Source: Acidimicrobiia bacterium
GTDB lineage: Bacteria > Actinomycetota > Acidimicrobiia > IMCC26256 > PALSA-610
Length of the DNA stretch: 64,000 bases
Reading direction: 5' to 3'
Assembly: GCA_026002935.1 (NCBI GenBank)
Contig: BPGH01000001.1
Coordinates: forward strand, 607,965 to 671,964
The notes under the pieces were generated by a model. It did no database searches. It was not told where the DNA came from and saw nothing but the letters and a program-made list of their open reading frames with translations. Both the position numbers and the translations under genes were made by a program. Shown here piece by piece: positions 8,607-19,177 of the stretch. The first letter of the stretch is position 1; the number at the start of each line of letters is the position of its first letter.

Positions 8607-10280
8607 TCAGGCGAGCTCGAGGGCGGCGCCGAGGTAGCGCTCGCGGCACAGGGCGCGCTGGAGCTTGCCCGACGACGTCTTGGGCAGCGATCCGGGCCGC
8701 ACGAGCACGACGTCCTCGGGCGGGACGCCGACGGCGTCGCGCACCCGGGCCGCGACCTCCCGGCGCAGCGCGTCGCGCCGTTCGGTGTCGCGCGCCTCCG
8801 CGACCACGACGAGCGCCTCGCGGCCGCGCCGGCCCGACGTCCCGAACGCGATGACGTTGCCGGGCCGGACGCCGGCGACGTGGGCGACCGCGCGCTCGAC
8901 GTCCTGCGGGTACACGTTGCGCCCGCCGAGGATGATCATGTCCTTGATCCGGCCGCACACGACGAGCTCGCCGTCGGCGAGGTACCCGAGGTCGCCGGTG
9001 CGCAGCCAGCCGTCGTGGAACGCGTCGGCGGTCGCCTCCGGCCGCCGGTAGTAGCCGGGCGTCACCGACGCACCGCGGATCTCGATCTCGCCGACCTCGC
9101 GGCCGCCCATCGTCCGGCCCGTCGCGGGGTCGCAGATGCGCAGGTGCATGCCCGGCACGGGGCGCCCCAGCTTCGCGAGCCGCCGCGCCCCGGTCGCCGC
9201 GCGGTCCACCGGCGCCGCGTACCGGTCGGTCTCGAGCACGCGCGCGTCGACGACGTCGACGGAGCATCCCGTCCCGGGTTCGGGGAAGGTGACGGCGAGC
9301 GTCGCCTCGGCCATGCCGAACGCCGGGAACACCGCGCCGGGGTCGAGCCCGTGGCGCGCACCGGCGGCGACGAACGCGTCGACCGAGTCGGGGTCGACCG
9401 GCTCGGCACCGTTCAGCGCGAGGCGCCAGCGCGACAGGTCCAGCCCGTCGAGCCGCCCGAGCGCGCGCGTCGCGAGCACGTACGCGAAGTTGGGCCCGGC
9501 CGTCGCGGTGCCGCCGAGCTCCGAGATCCACTGCATCCAGCGCGCCGGGCCCGCGAGGAAGTCCTGGGGCGCGGCGAGGGCGAGCTCCATGCCGGTCGTC
9601 ATCGGGATGGTGAGCAGCCCGATGAGGCCCATGTCGTGGTACAGCGGCAGCCACGACACGCCGACGTCGCGGTCGCGATCGAAGCCCCCGGCCGCGACGA
9701 TCGCGTCGGCGTTGGCGGCGATGCACCGGTGGGGGAGCATGACGCCCTTCGGGTCGGAGGTCGAACCGCTCGTGTACTGGAGGATCGCGAGGGCGTCGGG
9801 GTCGTCGGCGGGCCGGGAGTACGCGTCGGCGGGCCGGCGGTCGCGGGCGAGCGCGTCGAGCAGGACGACGGGCGGGTCCCCCGGGGCGGGGTCGAGGAAC
9901 TCGGCGAGCTGCGGGTCGACGAGCACCACGCACGCGTCGGAGGCCCGGATCCGCGCGCGGGTCTGCGCCACGAAGTCCTCGATCGAGGCGAGGCGCATCG
10001 GCAGCGGCAGGACGACGGTCGCCGCGCCGCACAGCCAGGTCGCCTGGATCGCGGTGACGAGCGGCCGGGTCGTCGGCCCGAGGATCGCCACGTGCGCGCC
10101 CGGGCCCACCCCACGCGCCTGCAGCGCGGCGGCGACGGCGCGGGCGTCGTCGTGCAGCTCGCGCCACGTGACGCGCACGCGCGGCCCGTCGTCGCCGGCG
10201 GCGGACTCCAGGAAGGTCAGGCCACCGGGGGTCCCGGCGGCGGCTTCGAGGCGCGACAGGAGACAGGGCGCAGGAACCAC
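8607..10280 (-). CDS. fatty-acyl-AMP ligase / FadD-like adenylate-forming enzyme
   Basis: 557 aa, ANL superfamily. Core motifs are AILQYTSGSTSDPKGVMLPH (P-loop-like A3), VSWLPLYHDMGLIG (typical of FAAL proteins), FGMAEATLAVTF (A5), WLRTGDLGYLADGELVVCGRIKD (A7-A8) and GSLPKTSSGKLQR with the catalytic Lys (A10). The YHDMGLIG motif and weak N-terminal A2 favour an acyl-AMP ligase that loads a carrier protein over a CoA ligase. It lies 30 bases after the pseudo-receiver gene and appears to end a four-gene operon starting at 13029. No polyketide synthase or carrier protein is adjacent. Confidence 0.85.
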   Translation of the reverse strand: MVPAPCLLSRLEAAAGTPGGLTFLESAAGDDGPRVRVTWRELHDDARAVAAALQARGVGPGAHVAILGPTTRPLVTAIQATWLCGAATVVLPLPMRLASIEDFVAQTRARIRASDACVVLVDPQLAEFLDPAPGDPPVVLLDALARDRRPADAYSRPADDPDALAILQYTSGSTSDPKGVMLPHRCIAANADAIVAAGGFDRDRDVGVSWLPLYHDMGLIGLLTIPMTTGMELALAAPQDFLAGPARWMQWISELGGTATAGPNFAYVLATRALGRLDGLDLSRWRLALNGAEPVDPDSVDAFVAAGARHGLDPGAVFPAFGMAEATLAVTFPEPGTGCSVDVVDARVLETDRYAAPVDRAATGARRLAKLGRPVPGMHLRICDPATGRTMGGREVGEIEIRGASVTPGYYRRPEATADAFHDGWLRTGDLGYLADGELVVCGRIKDMIILGGRNVYPQDVERAVAHVAGVRPGNVIAFGTSGRRGREALVVVAEARDTERRDALRREVAARVRDAVGVPPEDVVLVRPGSLPKTSSGKLQRALCRERYLGAALELA

Positions 10281-10310
10281 GCCGCTCCGACCCCGCCGGG
10301 CGGGACCGGG

Positions 10311-10633
10311 TTACGTCCCGGCCGCCGGCGGGGCGATGGCGGCGCCGACGTCACGGAAGAACCGGGACCGGGGGAGCACCGTGTCGACGCCCTCCGGCCC
10401 GGTCGCCGGGTCCCGGCGGTGCTCCACGTGCGGGAGGAACCCGACGATGTACGCGAACGGTGCGGCGGCCCGGACGGACGCGACGACCGACGCGCGCCGC
10501 TGGAGGTCGACGACCACGACCGCGGCGTCGGTGCAGGCGCCCGGGTCCTCGGTGAACACGACGTCCGCGCGCGCGGCCCGTATGCGCGAGCGGTCCATCA
10601 GGTCGGGCACGAACGCGCACACCTTCTCGGGGC

Positions 10634-10637
<4 letters not shown>
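10311..10637 (-). CDS. small receiver-like (pseudo-receiver) protein
   Basis: 108 aa, not assigned to a named family. The strand pattern (VCAFVPDL, AAVVVVDL, FAYIVGFLP, VDTVLPRSRF) resembles a CheY-like receiver, but the acidic pocket is absent at strand 1 and the strand-5 Lys is Arg, so phosphorylation is unlikely. Its GTG start overlaps the nhaA stop (GTGA), giving translational coupling. A regulatory partner of NhaA is one reading; it may equally be a stand-alone Rossmann-like protein. Confidence 0.65.
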
Positions 10638-11883
<1,246 letters not shown>

Positions 11884-11887
<4 letters not shown>

Positions 11888-13029
11888 GTCCCGACGAGGC
11901 GCGGGGCCGGGACCGCGAACTCGGGCCAGCGCTTGCGCGACTTCGCCGAGAGCTTGTGCATCAAGGCGATCGCGTCGGGGTCGTCGTCACCGGGCCGCAC
12001 CTCGATGGCGCCGTCGGCGAGCATCCGCTCCATCAGCTCCCGGCCCGTGTCGGTCCGCACGATCGTGAGCGTCCAGTCGTTGTACTTGCCGATGCCGCCG
12101 GTCGAGATGTCGGCGTGCTCCGCCGCGAAGTCGGGGCACATGTTGCACCCCTCCCGGGTCCAGGCGTGACACTCCTTGAGGGGCACCTCGTGGTAGCCGC
12201 CGTCGTGGGTCCAGATCTGCAGGCGGCCCTTGATGTTCATCTTCTTGATGTCCCTGCGGGCGAGCCCGTACTTGGCCTCGAGCAGCTCCTCGAAGATCGC
12301 GTCGTCGAACGTCTTGGAGCACAGCAGGCCGATCGAGAGCGCGAGCCGGCGCGCCACCTTCCCGGCCTTTCGCTGCTTCATCACGGGCGGCACCGACGAC
12401 TGGCAGGACATGCCCACCAGCGCGATGCGCTCGTCCTCCTTGTCGAGCTGCGCGTAGGCGAGCGTGTTGGCCGAGTAGGTGTACCGGCTGCCCGCCGACG
12501 CGAGGACGTCTTCGCGCGTGCGGGCGACACCGGGGACCGCCTTCCACGTCGTGCCGTCGCCCTCGAGGTAGGAGACGAGCGCCGCGTCGATGAGGTCGTG
12601 CTCGAGCGCGTAGACGAGGAGCGCGGAGACGAGGCCGCCGTCCTGACCGGCCTCGTGGAGCTGCGGGTCGGTGGCGCGTGCCAGGAAGATGTCCTTGAAC
12701 ACTCCGGAGACCTCGTCGGGGCGGCGCTCGCGACCGAACAGGAACGTGTCGATCTCGGGCTCCCACGCACGAAAGCGAGGGCAGGCCCGCGTGCAGGACG
12801 TGCAGGCCTTGTCACCGTGGCTGCAGTCACCCGGGCCGCCGTAGTCCTCGATCTGGATCGGCTTGTAGCGGCCGTTCGTGTCGTCGTAGGAGAGCACGTC
12901 GTGCGGGCACGCGACGACGCATCCGGCGCACCCGGTGCACAGGCCGCTCGTGACGACCTCCTCGTGGAGGTGCTTCCACGAGAAGCTCCAGCGCTCCTTG
13001 CGTTCCGGCGCGGCGTCGGTCGCGGCCAT
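11884..13029 (-). CDS. coenzyme F420 hydrogenase/dehydrogenase beta subunit family protein
   Basis: 381 aa, FrhB family. Two ferredoxin-like clusters open the protein: CTGCAGCVVACP near residue 31 and a second set ending CTSCTRACP near 80. The FrhB N- and C-terminal domains follow, including EAGQDGGLVSALLVYAL, IALVGMSCQS and CNMCPDFAAEHADISTGGIG with further conserved Cys. Family members carry FAD and Fe-S clusters and pass electrons between F420 and ferredoxin or another donor. Acidimicrobiia and relatives make F420, so the role fits. Its ATG has a good GGAGGAG site, and it leads the nhaA operon. Confidence 0.88.
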
Positions 13030-13056
13030 GGCTCCTCCTGCACGGGTGCGGCGGCG

Positions 13057-13062
13057 AGTCTA
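13057..13062 (-). promoter_or_regulatory. -10 box of the FrhB-nhaA operon
   Basis: TAGACT on the minus strand about 27 bases before the ATG. The leader contains GGAGGAG (13032-13038), so this unit is leadered, unlike many others here. Confidence 0.4.
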
Positions 13063-13114
13063 GGGGGGGTGCGGGGACGGCCCTGGGGGCGCGCGTGCCA
13101 CCGGCGCCCGCGCG

Positions 13115-13396
13115 TCAGGTCCGCAGCAGTCGCTCGACCGCGCGGACCGCCTCCGCGACCTTCGCGTCGCCCTCCGTGCGGTCCGCGGCGGCCGCGGCCC
13201 GGACGCAGTGGCGGAGGTGCTCGTCGAGCAGCCCCAGCCCGACGCCCTGCAGCGCCTTCGACACCGAGGCGATCTGGGTGAGCACGTCGATGCAGTACGC
13301 GTCCTCGTCGATCATGCGCTGGAGCCCGCGCACCTGCCCCTCGATGCGGCGGAGGCGGTTCAGGTAGTCCTGCTTGTTCATCGTGTAGCCGCGCAC
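13115..13396 (-). CDS. csoR: CsoR-type copper-sensing repressor
   Basis: 93 aa, all-helical metal-sensing repressor. The copper ligands Cys35 (DAYCID), His60 and Cys64 (EHLRHC) line up with Cys36-His61-Cys65 of M. tuberculosis CsoR. The helix LRRIEGQVRGLQRMIDED is the DNA-contacting family signature. GTG at 13396 (MRGYTMNK) was preferred over the internal ATG at 13381 because a GGAGG site lies just upstream and the GYT start is typical. No copper ATPase or chaperone is adjacent, so its target may be itself or distant genes. Confidence 0.9.
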   Translation of the reverse strand: MRGYTMNKQDYLNRLRRIEGQVRGLQRMIDEDAYCIDVLTQIASVSKALQGVGLGLLDEHLRHCVRAAAAADRTEGDAKVAEAVRAVERLLRT

Positions 13397-13435
13397 GGCG
13401 TCCTCCGGTCCCGCAGCCGACGTCGACCCCGCCCG

Positions 13436-13450
13436 TACCGTACCGGGGTA
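13436..13450. promoter_or_regulatory. candidate CsoR operator over the csoR -10 box
   Basis: TACC-N7-GGTA inverted repeat upstream of csoR. It contains TACGGT on the minus strand (13437-13442), a plausible csoR -10, so a bound repressor would block the promoter. The TACC/GGGGTA character recalls known CsoR sites. Confidence 0.35.
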
Positions 13451-13527
13451 TGTGCGGGGGCCGGGGCAGGTGGTGCGAACCCCGCGCCCGGCGCGAATCG
13501 CCCGGCCGCGGCGCCGGGGCGCGCCGG

Positions 13528-13533
13528 TACGCT
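13528..13533 (+). promoter_or_regulatory. -10 box of metF
   Basis: TACGCT, 8 bases before the metF GTG, with no Shine-Dalgarno; leaderless type. It supports the start at 13542 over upstream in-frame starts. Confidence 0.5.
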
Positions 13534-13541
13534 CTCGCTCC

Positions 13542-14402
13542 GTGACGCGCATCGCCGAGCTCGTGGCGGGTGGGCCGTCCCACTCCTTCGAGTTCTTCCC
13601 GCCGAAGACGCCCGAGGCGGAGGCGACCCTCGAGCAGACGTTGCGCGACCTCGAGCCCCTCCACCCGTCGTTCGTCTCGGTGACCTACGGCGCGGGCGGG
13701 ACGACCCGCGAGCGGACCCACGACCTCGTCGTGCGCATCAACACGACCACGACGATGACCGCCATGGCCCACCTCACCTGCGCGGCGCACAGCCGCGCCG
13801 AGCTCGTCGCGATCCTCACGCGCTACCGCGACGCCGGCGTCGAGAACATCCTCGCCCTGCGCGGCGACCCGCCGAAGGACCTCGCCCTGCCCCCCGGGGA
13901 GCTCGCGCACGCGACGGATCTCGTCGCGCTCGTGCGCGAGATCGGTGACTTCTCGGTCGGGGTCGCGGTGCACCCCGAGGGCCATCCGGCGTCGGCCGAC
14001 CGCGGCGAGGACCGGCGCCGCCAGGCCGAGAAGCTCGCCGTCGCGGACTTCGGGATCTCGCAGTTCTTCTTCGAGCCCGAGGTGTGGTTCGCCTTCTGCG
14101 ACGACATGGCCCGCCTCGGCGTCACCACGCCGCTGATCCCGGGGATCATGCCCGTCACGAACGTGAAGTCGGTGAAGCGCATGGCCGAGATGTCGGGTGC
14201 GGACTTCCCGCGGTGGCTCGAGGACCGGCTGCGCGCCGTGGAGGACGACGCCGCGGCCATGCACCGCGTCGGCGTGGAGGCGGCGACGGAGCTGTGCGAG
14301 CGACTGCGTGCCGGCGGGGTGGAGCGCTTCCACTTCTACACGCTGAACCGCTCGACCGCGACGCGCGAGATCGCCGCGAACCTCGGTCTCGGGCGGGTCT
14401 GA
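13542..14402 (+). CDS. metF: 5,10-methylenetetrahydrofolate reductase MetF
   Basis: 286 aa TIM-barrel flavoenzyme that reduces methylene-THF to methyl-THF for methionine synthesis. Typical segments are HSFEFFPPKTPEAE with the catalytic-region Glu, SVTYGAGGTTRERT, NILALRGDPP (the family's LRGD motif), FFFEPEVWFAF and PGIMPVTN. The C-terminal HFYTLNRS closes the barrel. GTG is the start because the preceding in-frame stretch is Arg/Pro-rich and contains the promoter. It is divergent from csoR and followed by a strong hairpin. Confidence 0.94.
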   Translation: MTRIAELVAGGPSHSFEFFPPKTPEAEATLEQTLRDLEPLHPSFVSVTYGAGGTTRERTHDLVVRINTTTTMTAMAHLTCAAHSRAELVAILTRYRDAGVENILALRGDPPKDLALPPGELAHATDLVALVREIGDFSVGVAVHPEGHPASADRGEDRRRQAEKLAVADFGISQFFFEPEVWFAFCDDMARLGVTTPLIPGIMPVTNVKSVKRMAEMSGADFPRWLEDRLRAVEDDAAAMHRVGVEAATELCERLRAGGVERFHFYTLNRSTATREIAANLGLGRV

Positions 14403-14426
14403 GCGCCCGCCGGCCGCCGGCGCGGG

Positions 14427-14453
14427 ACGGGCCCCGCCGGTGGCGGGGCCCGT
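14427..14453. terminator. strong hairpin between metF and tRNA-Ser
   Basis: ACGGGCCCCGCC-ggt-GGCGGGGCCCGT, a perfect 12-bp stem with a 3-base loop, 24 bases after the metF stop and just beyond the 3' end of the minus-strand tRNA; it can end transcription from both sides. Confidence 0.65.
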
Positions 14454-14458
14454 GCGGG

Positions 14459-14543
14459 CGGAGGGAGTGGGATTTGAACCCACGGTGCCCGGAGGCACAA
14501 TGGTTTTCGAGACCATCCGATTCGGCCGCTCTCGCATCCCTCC
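14459..14543 (-). tRNA. tRNA-Ser (CGA)
   Basis: 85-nt class II tRNA on the minus strand. The acceptor GGAGGGA pairs with TCCCTCC, the discriminator is G as expected for serine, the anticodon loop CTCGAAA reads TCG, there is a long variable arm, and the T-arm contains GTTCAAATC. CCA is not encoded. Confidence 0.95.
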
Positions 14544-14592
14544 GGGGCGGAATGTTAGGTGACGGCGGGCGGTGCCCCGGGCGGCCGCCGGG

Positions 14593-15060
14593 TCATCGAC
14601 GGTCGGCGAAGAACCCCCGCAGCAGCGCCGCGCACTCCTGCGCGTGCACCCCCGGCACGACCCGCGTCTCGTGGTTGAGCCGCGGGTCGGCGGCGAGGTT
14701 GTAGAGGCTGCCGGCCGCACCCGCCTTCGGGTCGGCGGCGCCGAAGACCACCAGCGGCACCCGCGCCGCCCACACCGCGCCCGCGCACATCGGGCACGGT
14801 TCGAGCGTCGCCACGAGCGCGTGGCCGTCGAGCCGCCAGGTGCCGGCGCGGGCCGCGGCGTCGCGCAGCGCGAGGAGCTCCGCGTGCGCGGTCGGGTCAC
14901 CGGTGCGCTCCCGCTCGTTGTGGCGGGCCGCGACCACGGCCCCGTCGTCGAGGCGAACGACGACCGCGCCGACCGGCACGTCGCCGTGGGCGGTGGCGGC
15001 GCGCGCCTCGTCGATCGCGAGCCGCATCCACCCGCCGGCACGCGCCTCGACACCGTCCAC
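14593..15060 (-). CDS. tadA: tRNA-specific adenosine deaminase TadA
   Basis: 155 aa, zinc deaminase converting A34 to inosine in tRNA-Arg(ACG). The zinc/catalytic motif TAHAELLAL (H-A-E) lies near residue 67 and PCPMCAGAV (P-C-x-x-C) near 97; NLAADPRLNH and CAALLRGFF are typical downstream elements. GTG at 15060 was chosen because a TAGGTT box lies 7 bases upstream and TadA proteins usually extend a few residues before WMRLAIDEA; an ATG at 15027 is an alternative. It sits between two tRNA-Ser genes, as in other actinobacteria. Confidence 0.93.
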   Translation of the reverse strand: MDGVEARAGGWMRLAIDEARAATAHGDVPVGAVVVRLDDGAVVAARHNERERTGDPTAHAELLALRDAAARAGTWRLDGHALVATLEPCPMCAGAVWAARVPLVVFGAADPKAGAAGSLYNLAADPRLNHETRVVPGVHAQECAALLRGFFADRR

Positions 15061-15067
15061 GGTCGCC

Positions 15068-15073
15068 AACCTA
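15068..15073 (-). promoter_or_regulatory. -10 box of tadA, overlapping the MFS stop codon
   Basis: TAGGTT on the minus strand, 7 bases before the tadA GTG; its TAG is the stop codon of the upstream MFS gene. Confidence 0.5.
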
Positions 15074-16295
15074 GGGCGACGCCGGGGCGCCCTCGCGCCG
15101 CGGCCGGGCGGCCGCGACGAGCACGAGGGCGAGCAGCATCCACGCAACGAGGTACCCGAAGGCCCACCCGGGCCCGAGCGCCGTCCAGACGAGCCCGGCG
15201 ACGGCACTCGCCGCGAAGTTGCCCAGGCTCTGCAGGGCCGCGAGGAGCCCGAACGCCGAGCCCCGCAGCCCGGCCGGCGCGCCGGTCGCGACGGCGGCGT
15301 GCTCGGCGGTCTCGACGCACCCGATGCCGACCCCGGCGAGGACGAACCACGGTGCCAGCCCCCACCACCGCTCGGTGTCGGCGGCGAGGCCCGCGTACGC
15401 GAGGGCGAACGCGGCGACGCCGATCAGCAGCGTGCGGGTCGCGCCGGCCCGGTCGGCGTGGCGGCCCGCCGGGTAGCTGGCGAGCGTCGCGCTGACGTTG
15501 TACACGACGTAGAGCCACAGGGCGGCGGTGGCGGCCGCGTCCTCGGCCCGCCCCGCCTCGAGCTGTCCGGTGGCCCGCAGGATCAGCAGCGTCGCCGCGC
15601 AGTTGCCGACCTCGAACGCGCCGATCCCCGCGAAGAGGCGACCCAGCCGTCCCCGCAGGACCGGCCGCACGCGGATCCGCACCGGGATCCGGTGCGTCCC
15701 GCGCGGCGTCCCGATGTGGCGGACCGCGTAGACGATCGCGAGCGCGGCGAGCAGGCCGGGGACGACCGACAGCCCGATCGCCCAGCGCGTGCCGACCGCG
15801 GTCACCAGCCCGATCGCGAGCAACGGTCCGGCGATCGCGCCGAGGTTGTCCATCGCGCGCTCGAAGCCGTACGCGCGTCCGTAGCGTGACGGTTCGACGG
15901 CGTCGGCGAGCAGGGCGTTGCGGGACGGGACCCGCAGGCCGCGCGCCGTCCACGCCGCCGCGCGCAGCACGCCCACCTGCCACGGCGCGGTCGCGGCGCC
16001 GATCGCGGCGGAGACGACCGCGGTGGTGGCGTAGCCGCCGACCGCGACGCCCGCGCCGCCGCCGGGGATCGTCGGCGAGCGCGCCGCCGCCGAGGCGGGC
16101 GAGCCCGGCGAGGCCGTCGCTCACCCCTTCGACGAGACCGAGCACCGACGCCGGCGCGCCGAGCGTCGAGGTGAGCAGCGCCGGCAGGAGCGCGGTCGGG
16201 ATCTCGTGCCCGGCGTCGTCGAGGAGGCTCGCGGCCCCGATGCCCCCGACCCCCGGCGTGAGCCATGCGGGTGCCCGTCGCAGTCCGGTGCGCAC
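15071..16295 (-). CDS. MFS transporter, reading frame broken near 16050
   Basis: Major facilitator of about 400 aa. The N-terminal part (residues 1-75: MRTGLRRAP, LLDDAGHEIPTALLPALL, LARLGGGALADDP) is in one frame and the rest (VAVGGYATTAVVSAA, then LRVPSRNALLADAV, GRAYGFERAMDNLGAIAGP) in another. Removing one base from the CCC at about 16050-16052 joins them. The conserved helix 4-5 motif with RNALLADAV suggests the drug/metabolite-efflux type of MFS; the substrate is unknown. The GTG start has a TAGGGT box 6 bases upstream. The break may be a sequence error. Confidence 0.75.
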
Positions 16296-16301
16296 GGATC
16301 G

Positions 16302-16307
16302 ACCCTA
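16302..16307 (-). promoter_or_regulatory. -10 box of the MFS gene
   Basis: TAGGGT on the minus strand, 6 bases before the GTG at 16295; leaderless type. Confidence 0.5.
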
Positions 16308-16346
16308 GGGAGCGCGTGCGGGCGCGCGGCGGCCGCAGGGTTCGGG

Positions 16347-16431
16347 CGGAGGGAGTGGGATTCGAACCCACGGTGGGTTGCCCCACACACGCTCTCCAGG
16401 CGTGCCGATTCGTCCGCTCTCGCATCCCTCC
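16347..16431 (-). tRNA. tRNA-Ser (GGA)
   Basis: 85-nt class II tRNA on the minus strand with the same GGAGGGA acceptor and G discriminator as the tRNA at 14459. The anticodon loop CTGGAGA reads TCC/TCT. It has a long variable arm and T-loop GTTCGAATC. Confidence 0.95.
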
Positions 16432-16526
16432 CGGGAGCCGGCGATCGTACCCGGGCGACGCGGCCCGCCGGCCCGGCGGGCCGGTCGGTCGCGGCCCGGG
16501 GGCGAGGGGTGGCCCGCTCGCAGCGT

Positions 16527-16621
16527 CCATCAGGCGCCCCGGCGGCACCCGACCGCTTCCGCTGAGAGCTGCTTCCTTCCGGACCTGACTCGGTTCACGG
16601 GCGGTCGTCGCGCCGGACCCG
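16527..16621 (-). ncRNA. ffs: signal recognition particle RNA, small (4.5S) type
   Basis: The minus strand carries the universal SRP domain IV: GTCAGGTCCGGAAGGAAGCA with its apical GGAA loop, at about 16570-16589. The flanking segments CGACCGC and GCGGTCG pair to extend the helix, and outer GGCGC/GCGCC can close it. Ends are approximate. It lies between tRNA-Ser and dnaX, a frequent actinobacterial position. Confidence 0.85.
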
Positions 16622-16661
16622 ACGGCGCGCGAGCGGGCCGTCGCCAGGGTAGCCGCGCCGG

Positions 16662-16667
16662 TACGCT
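16662..16667 (+). promoter_or_regulatory. -10 box of dnaX
   Basis: TACGCT, 8 bases before the dnaX GTG, without a ribosome-binding site. Confidence 0.5.
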
Positions 16668-16675
16668 GCCCGGTC

Positions 16676-18524
16676 GTGGCGAGCCTCTATCGAACGCACC
16701 GGCCGCGCCGCTTCGAGCAGCTCGTCGGGCAGGAGCACGTGACCCGTGCCCTGCGCAACGCCGTCACCGAGGACCGGGTCGGTCACGCCTACCTCTTCAG
16801 CGGGCCGCGCGGCACCGGCAAGACGACCACCGCGCGGATCCTCGCCCGCGCGCTCAACTGCCTCGCCCCCGGAGCCGACGGCGAGCCGTGCGACGCCTGC
16901 GAGAACTGCACGGCGATCGCGGCGGGCACGTTCGCGGACCTGGTCGAGCTCGACGCCGCGTCCAATCGCGGGGTCGGCGACGTCCGCGACCTCATCCAGA
17001 GCGTCCATCTCGGCCTCGGCGCGACGAGCCGGCGCAAGGTCTACGTCGTCGACGAGGTCCACATGCTCACGAACGAGGCGGCCAACACGCTGCTCAAGAC
17101 GCTCGAGGAGCCGCCGCCCCACGTCGTGTTCGTGCTCGCGACGACCGACCCGCAGAAGGTGCTCCCCACCATCCGGTCGCGCACCCAGCACTACGAGTTC
17201 ACGTTGCTCACGCGCGACCAGCTGATGTCGCACCTCGCGGACGTGCTGGCGCGCGAGGGCGTCGACGCCGACGAGGACGTGCTCGACCTCGTCGTGCGGC
17301 GGGCCGCGGGCTCCGTGCGCGACGCGCTGTCGCTGCTCGACCAGGCGCTCGCGGTCGGCGGCGGCCGCCTCGACGCCGAGTCCGTGCGCACCGCGCTCGG
17401 CGGTGCGCCGTTCGACCTGCGGCTGGCGGTGCTGCAGCGCGCCGCGGCCGAGGACGTCGCGGGGCGCGCTCGTCGGCGTGCACGAGCTGATCTCACAGGG
17501 CCACGACGTGCGCCGCGTCGCCGACGACCTGCTGCGCACGCTGCGCGACGCGTTCCTCGTCGCCAACGCGGGCGGTCGTGTCCCCTACGAGGGCCCCGAG
17601 CACGAGGCCGAGGCACTCGCCGCGCTCGCCCGCGACATGGGCAACGCGGCGCTCGTGCGCGCCATCGAGCTGCTCGGCCAGGCGATCGTCGACGTGCGCC
17701 AGCAGACCGTCGCCGACCCCCGCCTGGTGCTCGAGGTCGCGGTCGTACGGGTGGCGCGCCGGGAGTCGCGCTCGCTCGCCGAGACGCTCGTCGACCGGGT
17801 GGAGCGTCTCGAACGGCAGCTCGCGGGGGGCGCGTCCCCGCCGACCGGCCCGGCCCCCGCGTCCGGGGCACCCGGTGCCGCGGCCCCGGCCGCCGGAGCG
17901 CGCGCCGCGCCCGCGGCGGGCGGACCCGTCCTGGCGCGCCGCGCCGGTCCCCGGCCGGCCGCGGACCGGCCGGCGCCGGCCGCGCCCGGGCCGCAGGCCC
18001 CGCCGGTTGCCGACCCGCCGGCCGCGTCCGGGCCGCAGGCCCCGCCGGGTGCCGACCCGCAGGCACCGCCGGTGCTGGACCTCGACACCGTGATCGAGGT
18101 CTGGCCGCGGGCGCTCGGGGCGCTCAAGACCCCGGTGCGCGCCGCGATCCAGGACGCCCAGCCCGTCGCGATCGAGCACGGCGCGATCGTGTTCGGGGTC
18201 CCGAAGCGCCGGTACGAGGCGATCGGCAACCGCTTCCGCGCCGAGGCCGACTCGATCAAGGCCGCCTTCGCGGCCGAACTGGGGTTCCAGCCGAAGTTCC
18301 TCCTCCGACCCCACGACTTCGACGCACCCGGCGCGTTCCGTGCCGGGTCCGGGTCGGCCGACGCGGGGGCGACCGGCGCGGGCGAGGACGAGGAGGACCC
18401 CGACGACGAGCAGATCGACCTCACCGAGCTCGAGGACGCCCCCGACGCGCCGCCCCCCGACACCATCGCGCGCCTCGTCGACGACCTCGGCGCGCAGGTC
18501 GTCGAGGAGCGCCCCCGCAACTGA
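16676..18524 (+). CDS. dnaX: DNA polymerase III subunit gamma/tau, frame broken near 17462
   Basis: Clamp-loader ATPase of about 615 aa. The first 262 residues hold the AAA+ core: Walker A GPRGTGKTT, the four-Cys zinc site (CLAP, CDACENC), VDEVHMLTNEAANTLLKTLE with the DExH-type Walker B, and ATTDPQKVLPTIRSR. The product continues in another frame from ALVGVHELISQGHDVRR to the stop at 18524, through an Ala/Pro-rich linker and a C-terminal tau-like domain. Deleting one base in GGGGCGCGC (17461-17469) restores it. The shift lies in the middle of domain III with no slippery sequence, so it is not the E. coli-type programmed frameshift. recR follows after 15 bases. Confidence 0.88.
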
Positions 18525-18539
18525 CGGGGCGGGCGCCCG

Positions 18540-19139
18540 ATGGCCGTCTACGAGGGTCCCGTCCAGCAACTGATCGACGAGCTCGGCCGCCTGCCGGGCA
18601 TCGGACCGAAGTCCGCGCAACGCATCGCGTTCCACCTCCTGAAGGCCGCGCCGGAGGACGCGAAGCGCCTCGCGCGCGCCATCGTCGAGGCGAAGGAGCG
18701 CGTGTCGTGGTGCCGCCGCTGCTACAACCTCGCGGAGGGCGAGCTGTGCGCGTTCTGCCGCGACGAGCGCCGCGACCCGCACGTGCTGTGCATCGTCGAG
18801 GAGCCGCGCGACATCGTGGCGATCGAGCGGACGGGCGAGTACCGCGGCCGGTACCACGTGCTGCAGGGCGCGATCTCACCCATCGAGGGCGTCGGCCCGG
18901 AGCAGCTCCGCATCAAGGAGCTGCTCGCGCGGCTGCCCGAGGAGGGCGTCACCGAGGTGATCCTCGCGACGAACCCCAACATCGAGGGCGAGGCGACCGC
19001 GATGTACCTGGCGCGCCTGCTGAAGCCGCTGGGCGTGCGGGTGACGAGGATCGCGAGCGGGCTGCCCGTGGGCGGCGACCTGGAGTACGCCGACGAGGTG
19101 ACGCTGGGACGCGCGCTCGAGGGCCGGCACGAGCTGTGA
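18540..19139 (+). CDS. recR: recombination mediator RecR
   Basis: 199 aa, standard length. RecR forms a ring that with RecO loads RecA onto gapped DNA. The N-terminal helix-hairpin-helix is [19 protein letters not shown], followed by a four-Cys zinc finger (WCRRCYN and LCAFC), the Toprim domain starting [12 protein letters not shown] with [12 protein letters not shown], and [11 protein letters not shown] and the C-terminal Walker-B-like segment [16 protein letters not shown]. It is cotranscribed with dnaX. The YbaB/EbfC gene that often sits between them is absent here. Confidence 0.95.
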   Translation: MAVYEGPVQQLIDELGRLPGIGPKSAQRIAFHLLKAAPEDAKRLARAIVEAKERVSWCRRCYNLAEGELCAFCRDERRDPHVLCIVEEPRDIVAIERTGEYRGRYHVLQGAISPIEGVGPEQLRIKELLARLPEEGVTEVILATNPNIEGEATAMYLARLLKPLGVRVTRIASGLPVGGDLEYADEVTLGRALEGRHEL

Positions 19140-19177
19140 CCGCGCGCCGCGCCCGCCGGTGCGTGCCCGGCGCGGTG

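Noticed and set aside
12381-16295. A 1304-codon minus-strand open frame over the MFS, tadA and csoR region.
   Set aside because: Only its first 75 codons are MFS-like; the rest is shadow coding opposite metF and tRNA genes.
17455-17475. Programmed frameshifting in dnaX.
   Set aside because: No slippery heptamer or nearby pseudoknot was seen, and the shift lies inside domain III, not at its end as in E. coli.
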